Shown here piece by piece: positions 54,149 to 62,218 of a stretch of 64,000 nucleotides of DNA. Positions within the stretch are counted from its first letter, which is position 1; every line of letters begins with the position of its first letter. The notes beneath the pieces are model-generated. The model was not told the DNA's origin. It was given only the letters and a program-made list of their open reading frames with translations, and did no database searches. Source of the DNA: Sphingomonas_D zeicaulis (GTDB lineage Bacteria; Pseudomonadota; Alphaproteobacteria; Sphingomonadales; Sphingomonadaceae); contig NZ_JBNPXQ010000014.1 in NCBI RefSeq assembly GCF_050433225.1, positions 1-64,000 of the forward strand, written 5' to 3'. A program made the position numbers and the translations under genes.

Positions 54149-54733
54149 ATGAAATGTGCAATGATCTCCGTCCTGCTCGGGACGGCAATGCTCAGCGTCC
54201 CTACGGTCGCCCCAGCCCAGTCCACCATGCCCGCCATGACGGGCAGCTATTCCAGCGCGGACGTGGGCGCCGCACCTATCCATGGCCTCGACGGCCCAGC
54301 CTTCTCTGCCTCCGCATCCGATGCCAATCTGTTTCAGATAGCGGCAAGCCGGCTCAGCCTCGCGCGCTCACAGCGCAGCGACGTCAAGAACTATGCGCGC
54401 CGTATGATCTCGGAGGCGCAAACTTCCCAGCAGACGCTTCTCGCATCGCTGAACAACGACCAGCGCAGGATCGCCCGGCCGACCACCCGATTGTCGGCAG
54501 AACGAGCTTCGATGCTCAAGATGTTGCGGGGCACGCCGCGCGGATCGTTCGACAACCTCTATCTCACCCAGTCCGCACGCGTTCAGCAGGGCAATTGGGC
54601 CGCCTATAAGGGCTATGCCGAAGACGGTGCCGACCAGTCGCTGAAACAGGTTGCCGGCAACGGCGTGCCGATCATCGAGCAACAGCTCCAGCAGGGCGAT
54701 GCGCTGTTGCCATCGGCCCTCTCGGCAAACTGA
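54149..54733 (+). CDS. DUF4142 exported protein
   Basis: 194 residues. A signal peptide (MKCAMISVLLGTAMLSVPTV, cleavage near APAQS) directs it to the periplasm. The mature part is a ferritin-like helical bundle of DUF4142 (FQIAASRLSLARSQRSDVKN, YARRMISEAQTSQQTLL). Members accompany stress genes; no enzyme activity known. Confidence 0.85.
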   Translation: MKCAMISVLLGTAMLSVPTVAPAQSTMPAMTGSYSSADVGAAPIHGLDGPAFSASASDANLFQIAASRLSLARSQRSDVKNYARRMISEAQTSQQTLLASLNNDQRRIARPTTRLSAERASMLKMLRGTPRGSFDNLYLTQSARVQQGNWAAYKGYAEDGADQSLKQVAGNGVPIIEQQLQQGDALLPSALSAN

Positions 54734-54802
54734 GCGTCACGAGGAGCTGGAGGGTGCCATCTCTTCCGGCTCTTAATACTACCCAAATCAAGGATACAAA
54801 AC

Positions 54803-55249
54803 GTGAGCGACAAGCATGATATCTCGGTTCTGAACGGACTGATCACAACGACCCTCGACAGCCTGAAAGGCTTCGAGGATGCAGCCGAAGATGCGAAGAG
54901 TACGCGTTTTGAGACCCTGTTTGCCGGCTTTGCGCTTGATCGCAGACAGGTCGTCGCTTCCCTGCAGGGAGAAATGCGTGGACTCGGAGGTAAGCCTGAG
55001 GACAGTTCCAGTTTCCTGGGCGCAGCGCATCGCAGCTTCATGGACCTCAAGCAGGCGTTTACCGGCAAAAACGATAAGGCGATCATCGACGAAGTCGAAC
55101 GCGGCGAGGATCATATCAAGGCGAAGTTCGAAATCGCGTTGAAGGACACCGACCTGCAACCCGCAACACGGGACGTCATTCGCGATGCCTTCACCTCTGT
55201 GAAGGCCGGGCACGACCAGACCAGCGCATTGAAGCACAGTCTTGCCTGA
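54803..55249 (+). CDS. DUF2383 / PA2169-family protein (copy 2)
   Basis: 148 residues, GTG start with AAGGA upstream. The start SDKHDISVLNGLITTTLDSL and the end GHDQTSALKHSLA closely follow copy 1 at 21330. A ferritin-like four-helix bundle; role unknown. It follows DUF4142 and precedes the PRC-barrel gene, all on the + strand, probably one stress operon. Confidence 0.86.
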   Translation: MSDKHDISVLNGLITTTLDSLKGFEDAAEDAKSTRFETLFAGFALDRRQVVASLQGEMRGLGGKPEDSSSFLGAAHRSFMDLKQAFTGKNDKAIIDEVERGEDHIKAKFEIALKDTDLQPATRDVIRDAFTSVKAGHDQTSALKHSLA

Positions 55250-55312
55250 GAATGCTTGTCCAGTCCGGGGTGGCGCCTGCTGCCCCTGGCTTTCACTCAA
55301 AGGAGCCAAGCC

Positions 55313-55699
55313 ATGGCCACCAATGCAGAAGCAACAGCCGCGCCCGTCGGCGCGGTTGTCCTGATCTCCGCCGACGACATTCGCGGCAAGGCCGTGCATG
55401 GCCGCGATGGCGACAAGCTGGGTACGATGGCCAAGCTTATCCTTGATGAGCGGACCGGACAGATCGCCTATGTCATCCTGTCCACCGGGGGATTTCTCGG
55501 ATTGGGGCAGAGCTATCACCCCATTCCTTGGTCGGCTTTTCGCTTCGACGAGACCGAGGGCGGATATGTGGCGAACATCGACAAACGATTGCTGGAAGGC
55601 GCGCCTAGTTTTCGGCCGGATTCAGCACCTGTATTCGATGAAGCCTATGGCCGTCGCGTGACCGACTATTACCGGGTCGCGCCAACGTGCGCCGACTGA
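55313..55699 (+). CDS. PRC-barrel domain protein
   Basis: 128 residues from the ATG at 55313 with AAAGGAG upstream. The PRC-barrel is seen in ADDIRGKAVHGRDGDKLGTM, then ILDERTGQIAYVILSTGGFL and IPWSAFRFDE. Such small barrels bind RNA or membrane-associated partners; in sphingomonads they are common stress-operon members. Downstream of the DUF2383 gene. Confidence 0.87.
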   Translation: MATNAEATAAPVGAVVLISADDIRGKAVHGRDGDKLGTMAKLILDERTGQIAYVILSTGGFLGLGQSYHPIPWSAFRFDETEGGYVANIDKRLLEGAPSFRPDSAPVFDEAYGRRVTDYYRVAPTCAD

Positions 55700-55724
55700 T
55701 CCGCACGGGCCTTGCCCGGGATCA
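55697..55724 (+). terminator. Hairpin overlapping the PRC-barrel stop codon
   Basis: TGATCCGCACGGGC pairs with GCCCGGGATCA around a CTT loop with a small bulge. It may end transcription of the stress operon, but no T-run follows. Confidence 0.4.
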
Positions 55725-55895
55725 GGGACAGGAACATTTGCCCAGCATCGAATAGATGCCGGGCTTATGCGTGATCGGTGCTATGGTGCATCTGCGAGTC
55801 CGTATCCTTCTGGAAGGAGTGCGAGATTCGCGATTACCGGACACAGCTTTCATCACCGCGAGCTTTCCGGCTTTCCCCGGAAAGGGGCATTCATC

Positions 55896-56921
55896 ATGAA
55901 TCCGTCCGTCCAACCTGATGTTGCGCATGGCCTCGCGCTGGCGATCCTGACTTCTTCCGCCGCGCCCGCGTTGCTCCTCGACGGGGAGTTGACTGTCATA
56001 GCCGGCAGCACATCCTTTTACAGCGCATTCGGTCTTGATCCGCCCGATGTCAGCGGACAGTCGGTGTTTGCGCTCGGCGCAGGGGAATGGAACGTGCCCC
56101 AGCTTCGCTCGCTGCTCGACGCCACCCTTTCGGGCCATGTCAGGATCGAAGCCTATGAGATGGATCTCAAGGGTGGGCTGCCGCCCCGGCGCCTCGTTCT
56201 GAGTGCCCAGAAGCTCGACTATGGCGAACCGGAACTGGTCCGCCTGCTCCTGACCATCTCCGACGTGACGGAAGCCCGGCTCAGCGAAAAGCTCAAGGAT
56301 GACTTACTGCGCGAAAAGGCGATCCTTCTCCAGGAGCTTCAGCACCGCGTCGCCAACAGTCTTCAGATCATTGCGAGTGTGCTCATGCAGAGCGCGCGGC
56401 GGGTGCAATCGGACGAGGCGCGGGGGCATCTTCACGACGCGCACAATCGGGTGATGTCGATCGCCACTTTGCAGCAGCAACTCGCGGCATCAAGGTTGGG
56501 CGAGGTCGAATTGCGGGAATATCTGACCCAATTGTGCAAAAGCCTGGGTGCTTCCATGATTCACGATCGCGACAAGGTGTCGATCGCGGTGACCGCGGAC
56601 GGCACCAGCGTGAACGCCGACATCTCGGTCAGCCTGGGACTGATCGTCACCGAACTGGTCATCAATGCGCTCAAGCACGCGTTTCCCAGGGGGCGTGATG
56701 GCAGGATCCTTGTCGATTATCACATGCACGATGTCGGCTGGACTTTGTCGGTCAGCGACAACGGCATTGGCACGCCCGAGACGCTGGTCGATGCAAAGCC
56801 GGGCCTTGGCACTAGCATCGTTGAAGCTTTGGCCAGTCAGTTGCATGCGACCGTCGAGACCGAGGGTGGATACCCGGGGACGACCGTTTCGGTTACGCAT
56901 ACAAAATCTCCATCGTCCTAA
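55896..56921 (+). CDS. HWE/HisKA_2 sensor histidine kinase
   Basis: 341 residues from the ATG at 55896 with GGAAAGGGG upstream. A PAS-like sensor (~15-125) and a HisKA_2 region with ELQHRVANSLQIIASVLMQS (His150), then an HATPase_c domain (VTELVINALKHAFPRGRDGR, SDNGIG, GLGTSIVEA). No membrane helices. Such kinases feed the PhyR/NepR/EcfG general stress pathway in this group, but none of those partners is in the window. It follows the stress operon. Confidence 0.9.
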   Translation: MNPSVQPDVAHGLALAILTSSAAPALLLDGELTVIAGSTSFYSAFGLDPPDVSGQSVFALGAGEWNVPQLRSLLDATLSGHVRIEAYEMDLKGGLPPRRLVLSAQKLDYGEPELVRLLLTISDVTEARLSEKLKDDLLREKAILLQELQHRVANSLQIIASVLMQSARRVQSDEARGHLHDAHNRVMSIATLQQQLAASRLGEVELREYLTQLCKSLGASMIHDRDKVSIAVTADGTSVNADISVSLGLIVTELVINALKHAFPRGRDGRILVDYHMHDVGWTLSVSDNGIGTPETLVDAKPGLGTSIVEALASQLHATVETEGGYPGTTVSVTHTKSPSS

Positions 56922-57184
56922 CGCAACCCTCGCGACGCAGGTCGAGATCGCACGGCACGAGATCACCTACGGCAAGCCGGCCCTGGCTGGAGGTGCAGTC
57001 GCGCGGGCGTCAACCGCTGGCCCGACTTATCAGTGCCCGACGTAATCGGACGCTTCTTCGCAGCCGGATTGAAAGAAGTGCATGGGTGCCTTGCATCGAA
57101 GGTCTGAAACCCCATCTATTGTGCAGTGCAGCAAGATGGTCATAATCACGCCTGTGCAGGCTGTCTCCGTCCAAGGTCACTATC
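56922..57184. other. Short intergenic stretch
   Basis: Between the kinase and the esterase genes. No gene or clear signal. Confidence 0.3.
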
Positions 57185-58342
57185 ATGCGCAAGCTCTCCG
57201 ACACTATAATACGGCTTGCCTCGCTGCGTAACGCACCCGGTATGGGTGCAGTGCCCGGCGGCCGCCTCGAAAGCCTTCCGAATTTCGGCTCGAATCCTGG
57301 GGCTCTCCAAGCCCATATCTATGTACCGTCCACTCTCTGCGATGGAGCAGCCCTCGTCGTTGTTATGCATGGCTGTACCCAGACGGCGGCCGGCTACGAC
57401 GTGGGGGCGGGCTGGTCCGAGATGGCCGATCGGTATGGCTTTGCCCTCCTGTTTCCTGAGCAGCAGCGGCAGAACAACCCGAACCTGTGTTTCAACTGGT
57501 TCTCGCCGGAGGACAGCCGCCGTGGTTCCGGCGAGGCGCTTTCGATCCGTCAGATGATCGATGCCGTCGCCAGTGCCCACCCGATCGATCCGGCGCGCAT
57601 CTTCGTCACAGGCCTCTCCGCTGGAGGGGCGATGGCCTCGGTCATGCTGGCCACCTATCCGGAGGTGTTTGCCGGCGGCGCGATCATCGCCGGTCTGCCC
57701 TACGGCTGCGCGAGCACGATCCCGCAAGCTTTTGATCGCATGCGCGGGCACGACGTCCCGCCTGAGGCCGAGCTTGCAGCGCTGGTTCGCGGCGCCTCCG
57801 ATCATTCGGGACCATGGCCTACCCTCTCGATCTGGCATGGCAGCGGCGACCCGACGGTGAACCCCACAAACGCCGACGCCATCATAGCCCAGTGGCGCGC
57901 TCTGCATGGGGTCGGCCTCGATCCCGCGCGGACCGAGGCCGTCGATGGATATCCCAGGCGCGTCTGGTGCGATGCCGCCGGCCACGAGGTAATCGAGGAA
58001 TACAGCATCACCGGCATGGGCCATGGTACGCCGCTCGATACCGCGGGCGAGAACGGCTGCGGCAGGAGCGGTGCCTATATGCTGGAGGCCAGCATTTCCT
58101 CCACACGACACATCTGCCGATTCTGGGGCTTAGTGAGCAGCGACAAGCATGCTATTCATGCTCGGCCTGCCGAGGCGGGAACTACCAGACAGAACCTTGC
58201 TCCGATATCTGGATCGAAAGCGGTGAATGAGGCCCCGGGTGCCGGCATTCCGACGGCGCGACCGCTGTTCAAAGCGCCCGCAGTCGGCGGAGTGGGCAAA
58301 GTGATTGAGGATGCGCTTCGGGCAGCCGGGCTCATGCGTTAG
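57185..58342 (+). CDS. PHB-depolymerase-family esterase
   Basis: 385 residues. Esterase_PHB fold: VVVMHGCTQTAAGYD (oxyanion loop), nucleophile Ser145 in FVTGLSAGGAM, Asp in WHGSGDPTVNPTNA and His in GMGHGTPLD. No signal peptide, so it probably acts inside the cell on polyhydroxyalkanoate granules or other esters. The last ~60 residues form a low-complexity tail. Confidence 0.9.
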   Translation: MRKLSDTIIRLASLRNAPGMGAVPGGRLESLPNFGSNPGALQAHIYVPSTLCDGAALVVVMHGCTQTAAGYDVGAGWSEMADRYGFALLFPEQQRQNNPNLCFNWFSPEDSRRGSGEALSIRQMIDAVASAHPIDPARIFVTGLSAGGAMASVMLATYPEVFAGGAIIAGLPYGCASTIPQAFDRMRGHDVPPEAELAALVRGASDHSGPWPTLSIWHGSGDPTVNPTNADAIIAQWRALHGVGLDPARTEAVDGYPRRVWCDAAGHEVIEEYSITGMGHGTPLDTAGENGCGRSGAYMLEASISSTRHICRFWGLVSSDKHAIHARPAEAGTTRQNLAPISGSKAVNEAPGAGIPTARPLFKAPAVGGVGKVIEDALRAAGLMR

Positions 58343-58517
58343 CGGCTCGCGAACTCGGTGTACGCCATGACCCACTGGACTTGAACAGTATCCTCACCCA
58401 TTCACGCGGGCATGGGGAATGGCTTCGGTGGGTCGCCAGGCGTCCTGGTGCCTTCCTGTTTATCGCGCGCCAAAGCGTTCTTCGAGCGGCCACTCCTCTG
58501 GCCATCGGAGAATGATC
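58343..58517. other. Short intergenic stretch
   Basis: The end of this stretch carries the GGAGA ribosome binding site for the integrase gene. Nothing else seen. Confidence 0.3.
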
Positions 58518-59150
58518 ATGGAATTGCCTGAAACTGAACTCACCGCCACCAAGCGCCAGGTCTGGAATGCCGGAAGGGCCGTTGGCGCTAAGCGTGCGCT
58601 GAAACCGAAGCAGATTTGGGAGATCCGATTTTACCTAAATCAGCGCCGCCGTTTGCGAGATCGAGCGCTGTTCGATCTGGCGATCGACAGCAAACTCAGG
58701 GGCTGCGACTTGGTGCAGATGAAGATCGGCGACCTTGTTAGCGGCGGACAAATTCGAACGCGTGCGATCGTGATGCAGCAGAAAACAGGTCGGCCTGTTC
58801 AGTTCGAGCTGCTTCCAGACGCTAGGGCCAGTCTACTGGCCTGGCTTGAGCGGCGGGGCGGCACGGTGGACGACTATGTCTTTCCGAGCAGGGTTGATCA
58901 TAATGGGCATCTCAGCACCCGACAGTATGCCCGGCTCGTCGATGAATGGGTGACAGGGGTCGGTCTGATGCGAAACGAGTACGGCACGCACTCACTTCGC
59001 CGGACGAAGGCATCAATAATCTACCGGGCAACCGGCAACCTTCGCGCCGTCCAGATCCTCCTCGGTCATAGCAAGATCGAGAATACGGTGCGCTATCTCG
59101 GGATCGACGTGGAAGACGCGCTCGCCTTAGCCGAAAACACCGAAATCTGA
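58518..59150 (+). CDS. Tyrosine recombinase/integrase
   Basis: 210 residues from the ATG at 58518 (GGAGA upstream); in-frame starts further left are not supported. A compact catalytic domain: Arg in SKLRGCDL, the H-x-x-R HSLRRTK, the His in LLGHSKIENTVRYLG and the Tyr in RYLG. No N-terminal arm-binding domain, so it is a short recombinase of the kind carried by plasmids and integrative elements. A clear terminator follows. Confidence 0.92.
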   Translation: MELPETELTATKRQVWNAGRAVGAKRALKPKQIWEIRFYLNQRRRLRDRALFDLAIDSKLRGCDLVQMKIGDLVSGGQIRTRAIVMQQKTGRPVQFELLPDARASLLAWLERRGGTVDDYVFPSRVDHNGHLSTRQYARLVDEWVTGVGLMRNEYGTHSLRRTKASIIYRATGNLRAVQILLGHSKIENTVRYLGIDVEDALALAENTEI

Positions 59151-59156
59151 CTCGTT

Positions 59157-59186
59157 GGCTCCTCGCGTCCCGCGAGGAGCCATTTT
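59157..59186 (+). terminator. Rho-independent terminator after the integrase
   Basis: A perfect 11-bp stem (GGCTCCTCGCG / CGCGAGGAGCC) with a 3-base loop, followed by ATTTTAA, starting six bases after the integrase stop codon. Confidence 0.85.
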
Positions 59187-59754
59187 AACGCGCTTGGGAA
59201 AATTGCTGCCCTTCCCAAGCCGCTTATCGAACGGCAGAGTTGGTCAAAAGCCGTCATTCACTGGAAGATCTGCGGAAGTCCGACTTTGGTCGGAAGCGGA
59301 ATGTGAACCCACGTTCATCAACACCGCTTGCGGCCCTAAATCTCCTCTTCAGCGACGCCATAACTGGGGGTGGTGAGCGAAAGTAGAGCAGGGGTGCCGC
59401 CCGCCTCCGGCACCGCGCTCTATGCTTCGGCAAGCCTGCGCACCGAGCCCCTGACGGGTCTCGGCCAGAGGTAACGATCGCTGGCGGATGAACAGGCTCT
59501 GCCGGTTGCGCAGACGCGGCATTGCCGCGGCGTTTTGCTGGTGGCCTTTCCCGTCTGGCGGGTGCGGGCGTCGCTCCCTCCTAAGGCCCGCCACGGCGGG
59601 CCGCAAGCCTAGCGGCTGCTCCACTGCGTTGCGCCCCAGCGGCTGACGCCTTGGGTGCGGGCCGCCGTTCGAGGCGGGCCTTTCCGGTCCCTCTCGCCGC
59701 CCACCCCCGCATCCGGGGAAGGCCTGTTGGTGAGGGCGGGGAGGAGGTCAGGAC
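59187..59754. other. Intergenic region before the ardC-type gene
   Basis: About 570 GC-rich bases, with only shadow frames. It should contain the promoter for the anti-restriction operon. Nothing else recognised. Confidence 0.4.
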
Positions 59755-60714
59755 ATGCGTTCGAATTCACGTCGTCACACCCGCGATCAAGCCGAAATTC
59801 CGCAACCCCAGTCGTCTCGCATCAGCCTCTATGACGAGGTGACCACGAAGATTGTTCGTGAGCTTGAGGCAGGGCGTTTCCCGTGGGCGCAGCCTTGGGG
59901 AAGCGCGGGTGCCGCGGCCCCCGGTCTGCCGCGCAACGCGCATACCGGCCGCTGCTACAGTGGTGTCAATGTGCTGCTGCTGTGGGGTGCCGCGATCGAA
60001 CATGGCCATCCCTCGCAAGGCTGGCTCACCTTTCGGCAGGCGCTGGAAGCAGGCGGTTCCGTTCGCAAGGGCGAGCGCGGTGTCACCGTCGTCTATGCCG
60101 ATCGTTTCATCCCGAAGGGCGAAGCGGAACGCGCCACGCGCGAGGATGAGGAGGCGCGGGCGGTACCGTTCCTCAAGCGCTTCACCGTCTTCAATGTAGC
60201 GCAGTGCGATGGCTTGCGCCCGGAACTGGCAGCGGATCCGGCCCCGCTTCCCGAGCGTGAGATCGTACCGGTTGCAGAGGCGCTGATCGCGGCATCGGGT
60301 GCGGATTTCCGGGTCGGCGGCAACAAGGCATTCTATGTTCCTTCGGCCGGTTTCGTGCAGGTGCCGCCGCAGCCCGCCTTCTTCGAGCAGATCAACTATT
60401 ATCGGACCTGCCTGCACGAACTCACCCATTGGACGGGCCACGCGTCGCGCCTTGCTCGTGACTTTTCGGGCGGGTTCGGCAGCAAACTATATGCCCGCGA
60501 GGAACTGGTTGCGGAGATGGGTTCCGCCTTCCTGTGTGCCGCGCTCGGGATCGTTCCGACTGTGCGCCACACCGACTATCTCGCCTGCTGGCTGGACCTG
60601 CTGCGCGAGGACAACCGGGCAATCTTTCGGGCCGCGAGCGTTGCCAGCAAGGCGGCCGATTTCCTGCTGGCGCACCATGCAGGGGCGGCGGGTGAGGGGA
60701 GGGCGGTGGCATGA
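59755..60714 (+). CDS. ArdC-type antirestriction protein (zincin)
   Basis: 319 residues. N-terminal ssDNA-binding ArdC domain (SLYDEVTTKIVRELEAGRFP, WAQPWG, GRCYSGVNVLLLW) and a C-terminal metallopeptidase domain with HELTHW (His221-Glu-x-x-His225) and the distal Glu/Asp helix YAREELVAEMGSAFLC. Plasmid-carried proteins of this type help incoming DNA escape host restriction. It overlaps the DUF2958 gene by four bases. Confidence 0.92.
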   Translation: MRSNSRRHTRDQAEIPQPQSSRISLYDEVTTKIVRELEAGRFPWAQPWGSAGAAAPGLPRNAHTGRCYSGVNVLLLWGAAIEHGHPSQGWLTFRQALEAGGSVRKGERGVTVVYADRFIPKGEAERATREDEEARAVPFLKRFTVFNVAQCDGLRPELAADPAPLPEREIVPVAEALIAASGADFRVGGNKAFYVPSAGFVQVPPQPAFFEQINYYRTCLHELTHWTGHASRLARDFSGGFGSKLYAREELVAEMGSAFLCAALGIVPTVRHTDYLACWLDLLREDNRAIFRAASVASKAADFLLAHHAGAAGEGRAVA

Positions 60715-61118
60715 TCGTGCTCCCCCTCGATGTTCGCCACAGGCTCCGCGCCAACCATGATTTTCGTCGCTCTGCCGAGATCAACGCACGTCCCGAACCC
60801 GATCCACGGCCAACGCTCAAACTCTTCAATCCGCTGGGCGCGGCAACATGGCTGGCGCGCGAGCTGGCCGACGATGACGACATGCTTTTCGGCATCGCCG
60901 ACTTCGGTTTCGGGTGCCCGGAACTTGGCTACTTCTCGCTGCGGGAGATCGTCAGCGTGAGGCTGCCGTTCGGTCTCGGCATCGAACGCGATGCTGGCTT
61001 TGAAAGCCTCGCGCCGCTGTCGTGCTGGGCCGAGCTGGCGCGCGTTCACGGCTCGGTTCTAGCAGCTGAAACCGTGCTTCGGGCGCACGCGAAATGGCGT
61101 GACGGAGGCACTGGATGA
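60711..61118 (+). CDS. DUF2958 protein
   Basis: 135 residues, overlapping the ardC gene by ATGA. Family signatures: KLFNPLGAATWLARELADDD, DMLFGIADFGFGCPELGYFS and LREIVSVRLPFGLGIERDAG. It is a standard partner of ArdC in conjugative plasmids; function not known. The C-terminus is hydrophilic. Confidence 0.88.
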   Translation: MIVLPLDVRHRLRANHDFRRSAEINARPEPDPRPTLKLFNPLGAATWLARELADDDDMLFGIADFGFGCPELGYFSLREIVSVRLPFGLGIERDAGFESLAPLSCWAELARVHGSVLAAETVLRAHAKWRDGGTG

Positions 61119-61740
61119 GATAGGTTCGTCCACGCCAAAAAATCGGGCGGGCGGCGCGCAGCGCCGCCCGCAATCTTGTCGGCCGAGAACGCTGACGAGG
61201 GGCTCCTCTGGTTCGCTCAAAACGGAGTGGCGGGATCACCGGCGGGGTGAGAATTTGGCGGGAAGTGGACGATCGGGAGCGGCACTTGCGAAGCCGAGTT
61301 GCGGAACAAAGCGGCTCCATTTCAGCCTTTGATTGTCGGCAATATCTCGGCTCTCAACAAGCGCACGGCCGGCATACGAAATGCAAAAGCGGCGCAGCGC
61401 GGAAAACGGCTTTCGGCCATCTTTCTGATCCTTCGAATGGGCATCGCGCACAACGGCAACATCCATCGGGTCGAGTTTGCATGGTTTGCTGCGGCTAAGT
61501 GCCTGACGGCAATAGTAGTTTGACCTCAGAATATGGCTATTTGCTTACAAATCGCCCTTTTATCGTGTTTTTCATGCGCCCGATCGGCTATGGAATGCTC
61601 CTTGGGAAGCCGGAATTCGCCCCGAAATCAGACCATTAGCAAGGATCACGCAATGTCTGAATTTGCCTGGAAAATGAAACACACCGAATGCACCTAGAGG
61701 TGCGATTTCTCGTTGTGTAGCAACGACTTAGCCTGATTTC
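61119..61740. other. Intergenic region, no supported gene
   Basis: About 620 bases between the DUF2958 gene and the repeat block. No frame with known motifs. It may include the origin of transfer or promoters. Confidence 0.4.
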
Positions 61741-61746
61741 ACCCGA

Positions 61747-61872
61747 GCCGCTCGCAGCGGCTCAGCGTCATCAACGCAATTTCGCGATTGAATACAATAT
61801 CTTAGCGAGCCGCTCCGGGCCGCTCGCTACATGCCGCTACGCAAATCGCTTGTTCGAGCGGCCCAGAGCGGC
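61747..61872. repeat. Cluster of GCCGCT/AGCGGC repeats and hairpins
   Basis: The hexamer GCCGCT occurs at 61747, 61809, 61819 and 61833, and its complement AGCGGC at 61756, 61857 and 61867; some pairs form hairpins (GAGCCGCT-CGC-AGCGGCTC at 61745-61763). Just upstream of the relaxosome-type gene, this may be an operator/oriT region. No nick site identified. Confidence 0.55.
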
Positions 61873-61902
61873 TAACAAGGGGAAGCCTTTTTAAGTCCCC
61901 AT

Positions 61903-61924
61903 CAGCCTCCCCGCCAGGAGGCTG
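61903..61924 (+). promoter_or_regulatory. Hairpin that covers the ribosome binding site of the RHH gene
   Basis: CAGCCTCC (61903-61910) pairs perfectly with GGAGGCTG (61917-61924) around CCGCCA. The AGGAGG used by the TTG start at 61928 lies inside the right arm, so the hairpin could lower translation. Confidence 0.55.
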
Positions 61925-61927
61925 AAT

Positions 61928-62218
61928 TTGTCTACACAGTTTCGCCGCTACACCGTCCGCATCGACAGCCGGCAGGCTGACGCGATCGAGGCCATCGCGA
62001 AGCGCACTGCGGAAACACCCACAGACGTTCTACGGCGTGCCGTTGACGGGTATCTTGCAAGCCGGGACAGCGACGCTGTCAGTGAACGTCGCACAGCGCG
62101 GATCGGCGAGTTTTCGCATCTCGTGCTCGACCTCATCATGCGCGAGCAATTCCCCGAGTTCCGTGAGCGACTGATTGCCGAAACGGACCGCCGCATGGAG
62201 CAATACCATGGGGCGTAA
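61928..62218 (+). CDS. Ribbon-helix-helix relaxosome-type protein
   Basis: 96 residues, TTG start at 61928 with AGGAGG six bases upstream. The N-terminus (FRRYTVRIDSRQADAIEAIA, then ETPTDVLRRAVDGYL) is a typical RHH DNA-binding motif, and the C-terminal part is helical. Placed directly before traD, it is probably an accessory protein that binds the origin of transfer, like TraY/MobC. The coupling-protein gene overlaps its end by 11 bases. Confidence 0.78.
   Translation: MSTQFRRYTVRIDSRQADAIEAIAKRTAETPTDVLRRAVDGYLASRDSDAVSERRTARIGEFSHLVLDLIMREQFPEFRERLIAETDRRMEQYHGA

Noticed and set aside
20931..56000. GGAAC-N16-CGTT extracytoplasmic sigma promoters before stress genes
   Set aside because: I searched upstream of the DUF2383, GlsB, DUF4142, PRC-barrel and kinase genes and found no convincing spacing match.
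57146..58111. Leftward 321-codon frame
   Set aside because: Antisense to the esterase gene, with no domain.
59349..59624. Leftward frame of 91 codons
   Set aside because: High-GC spacer, no motif and no ribosome binding site.
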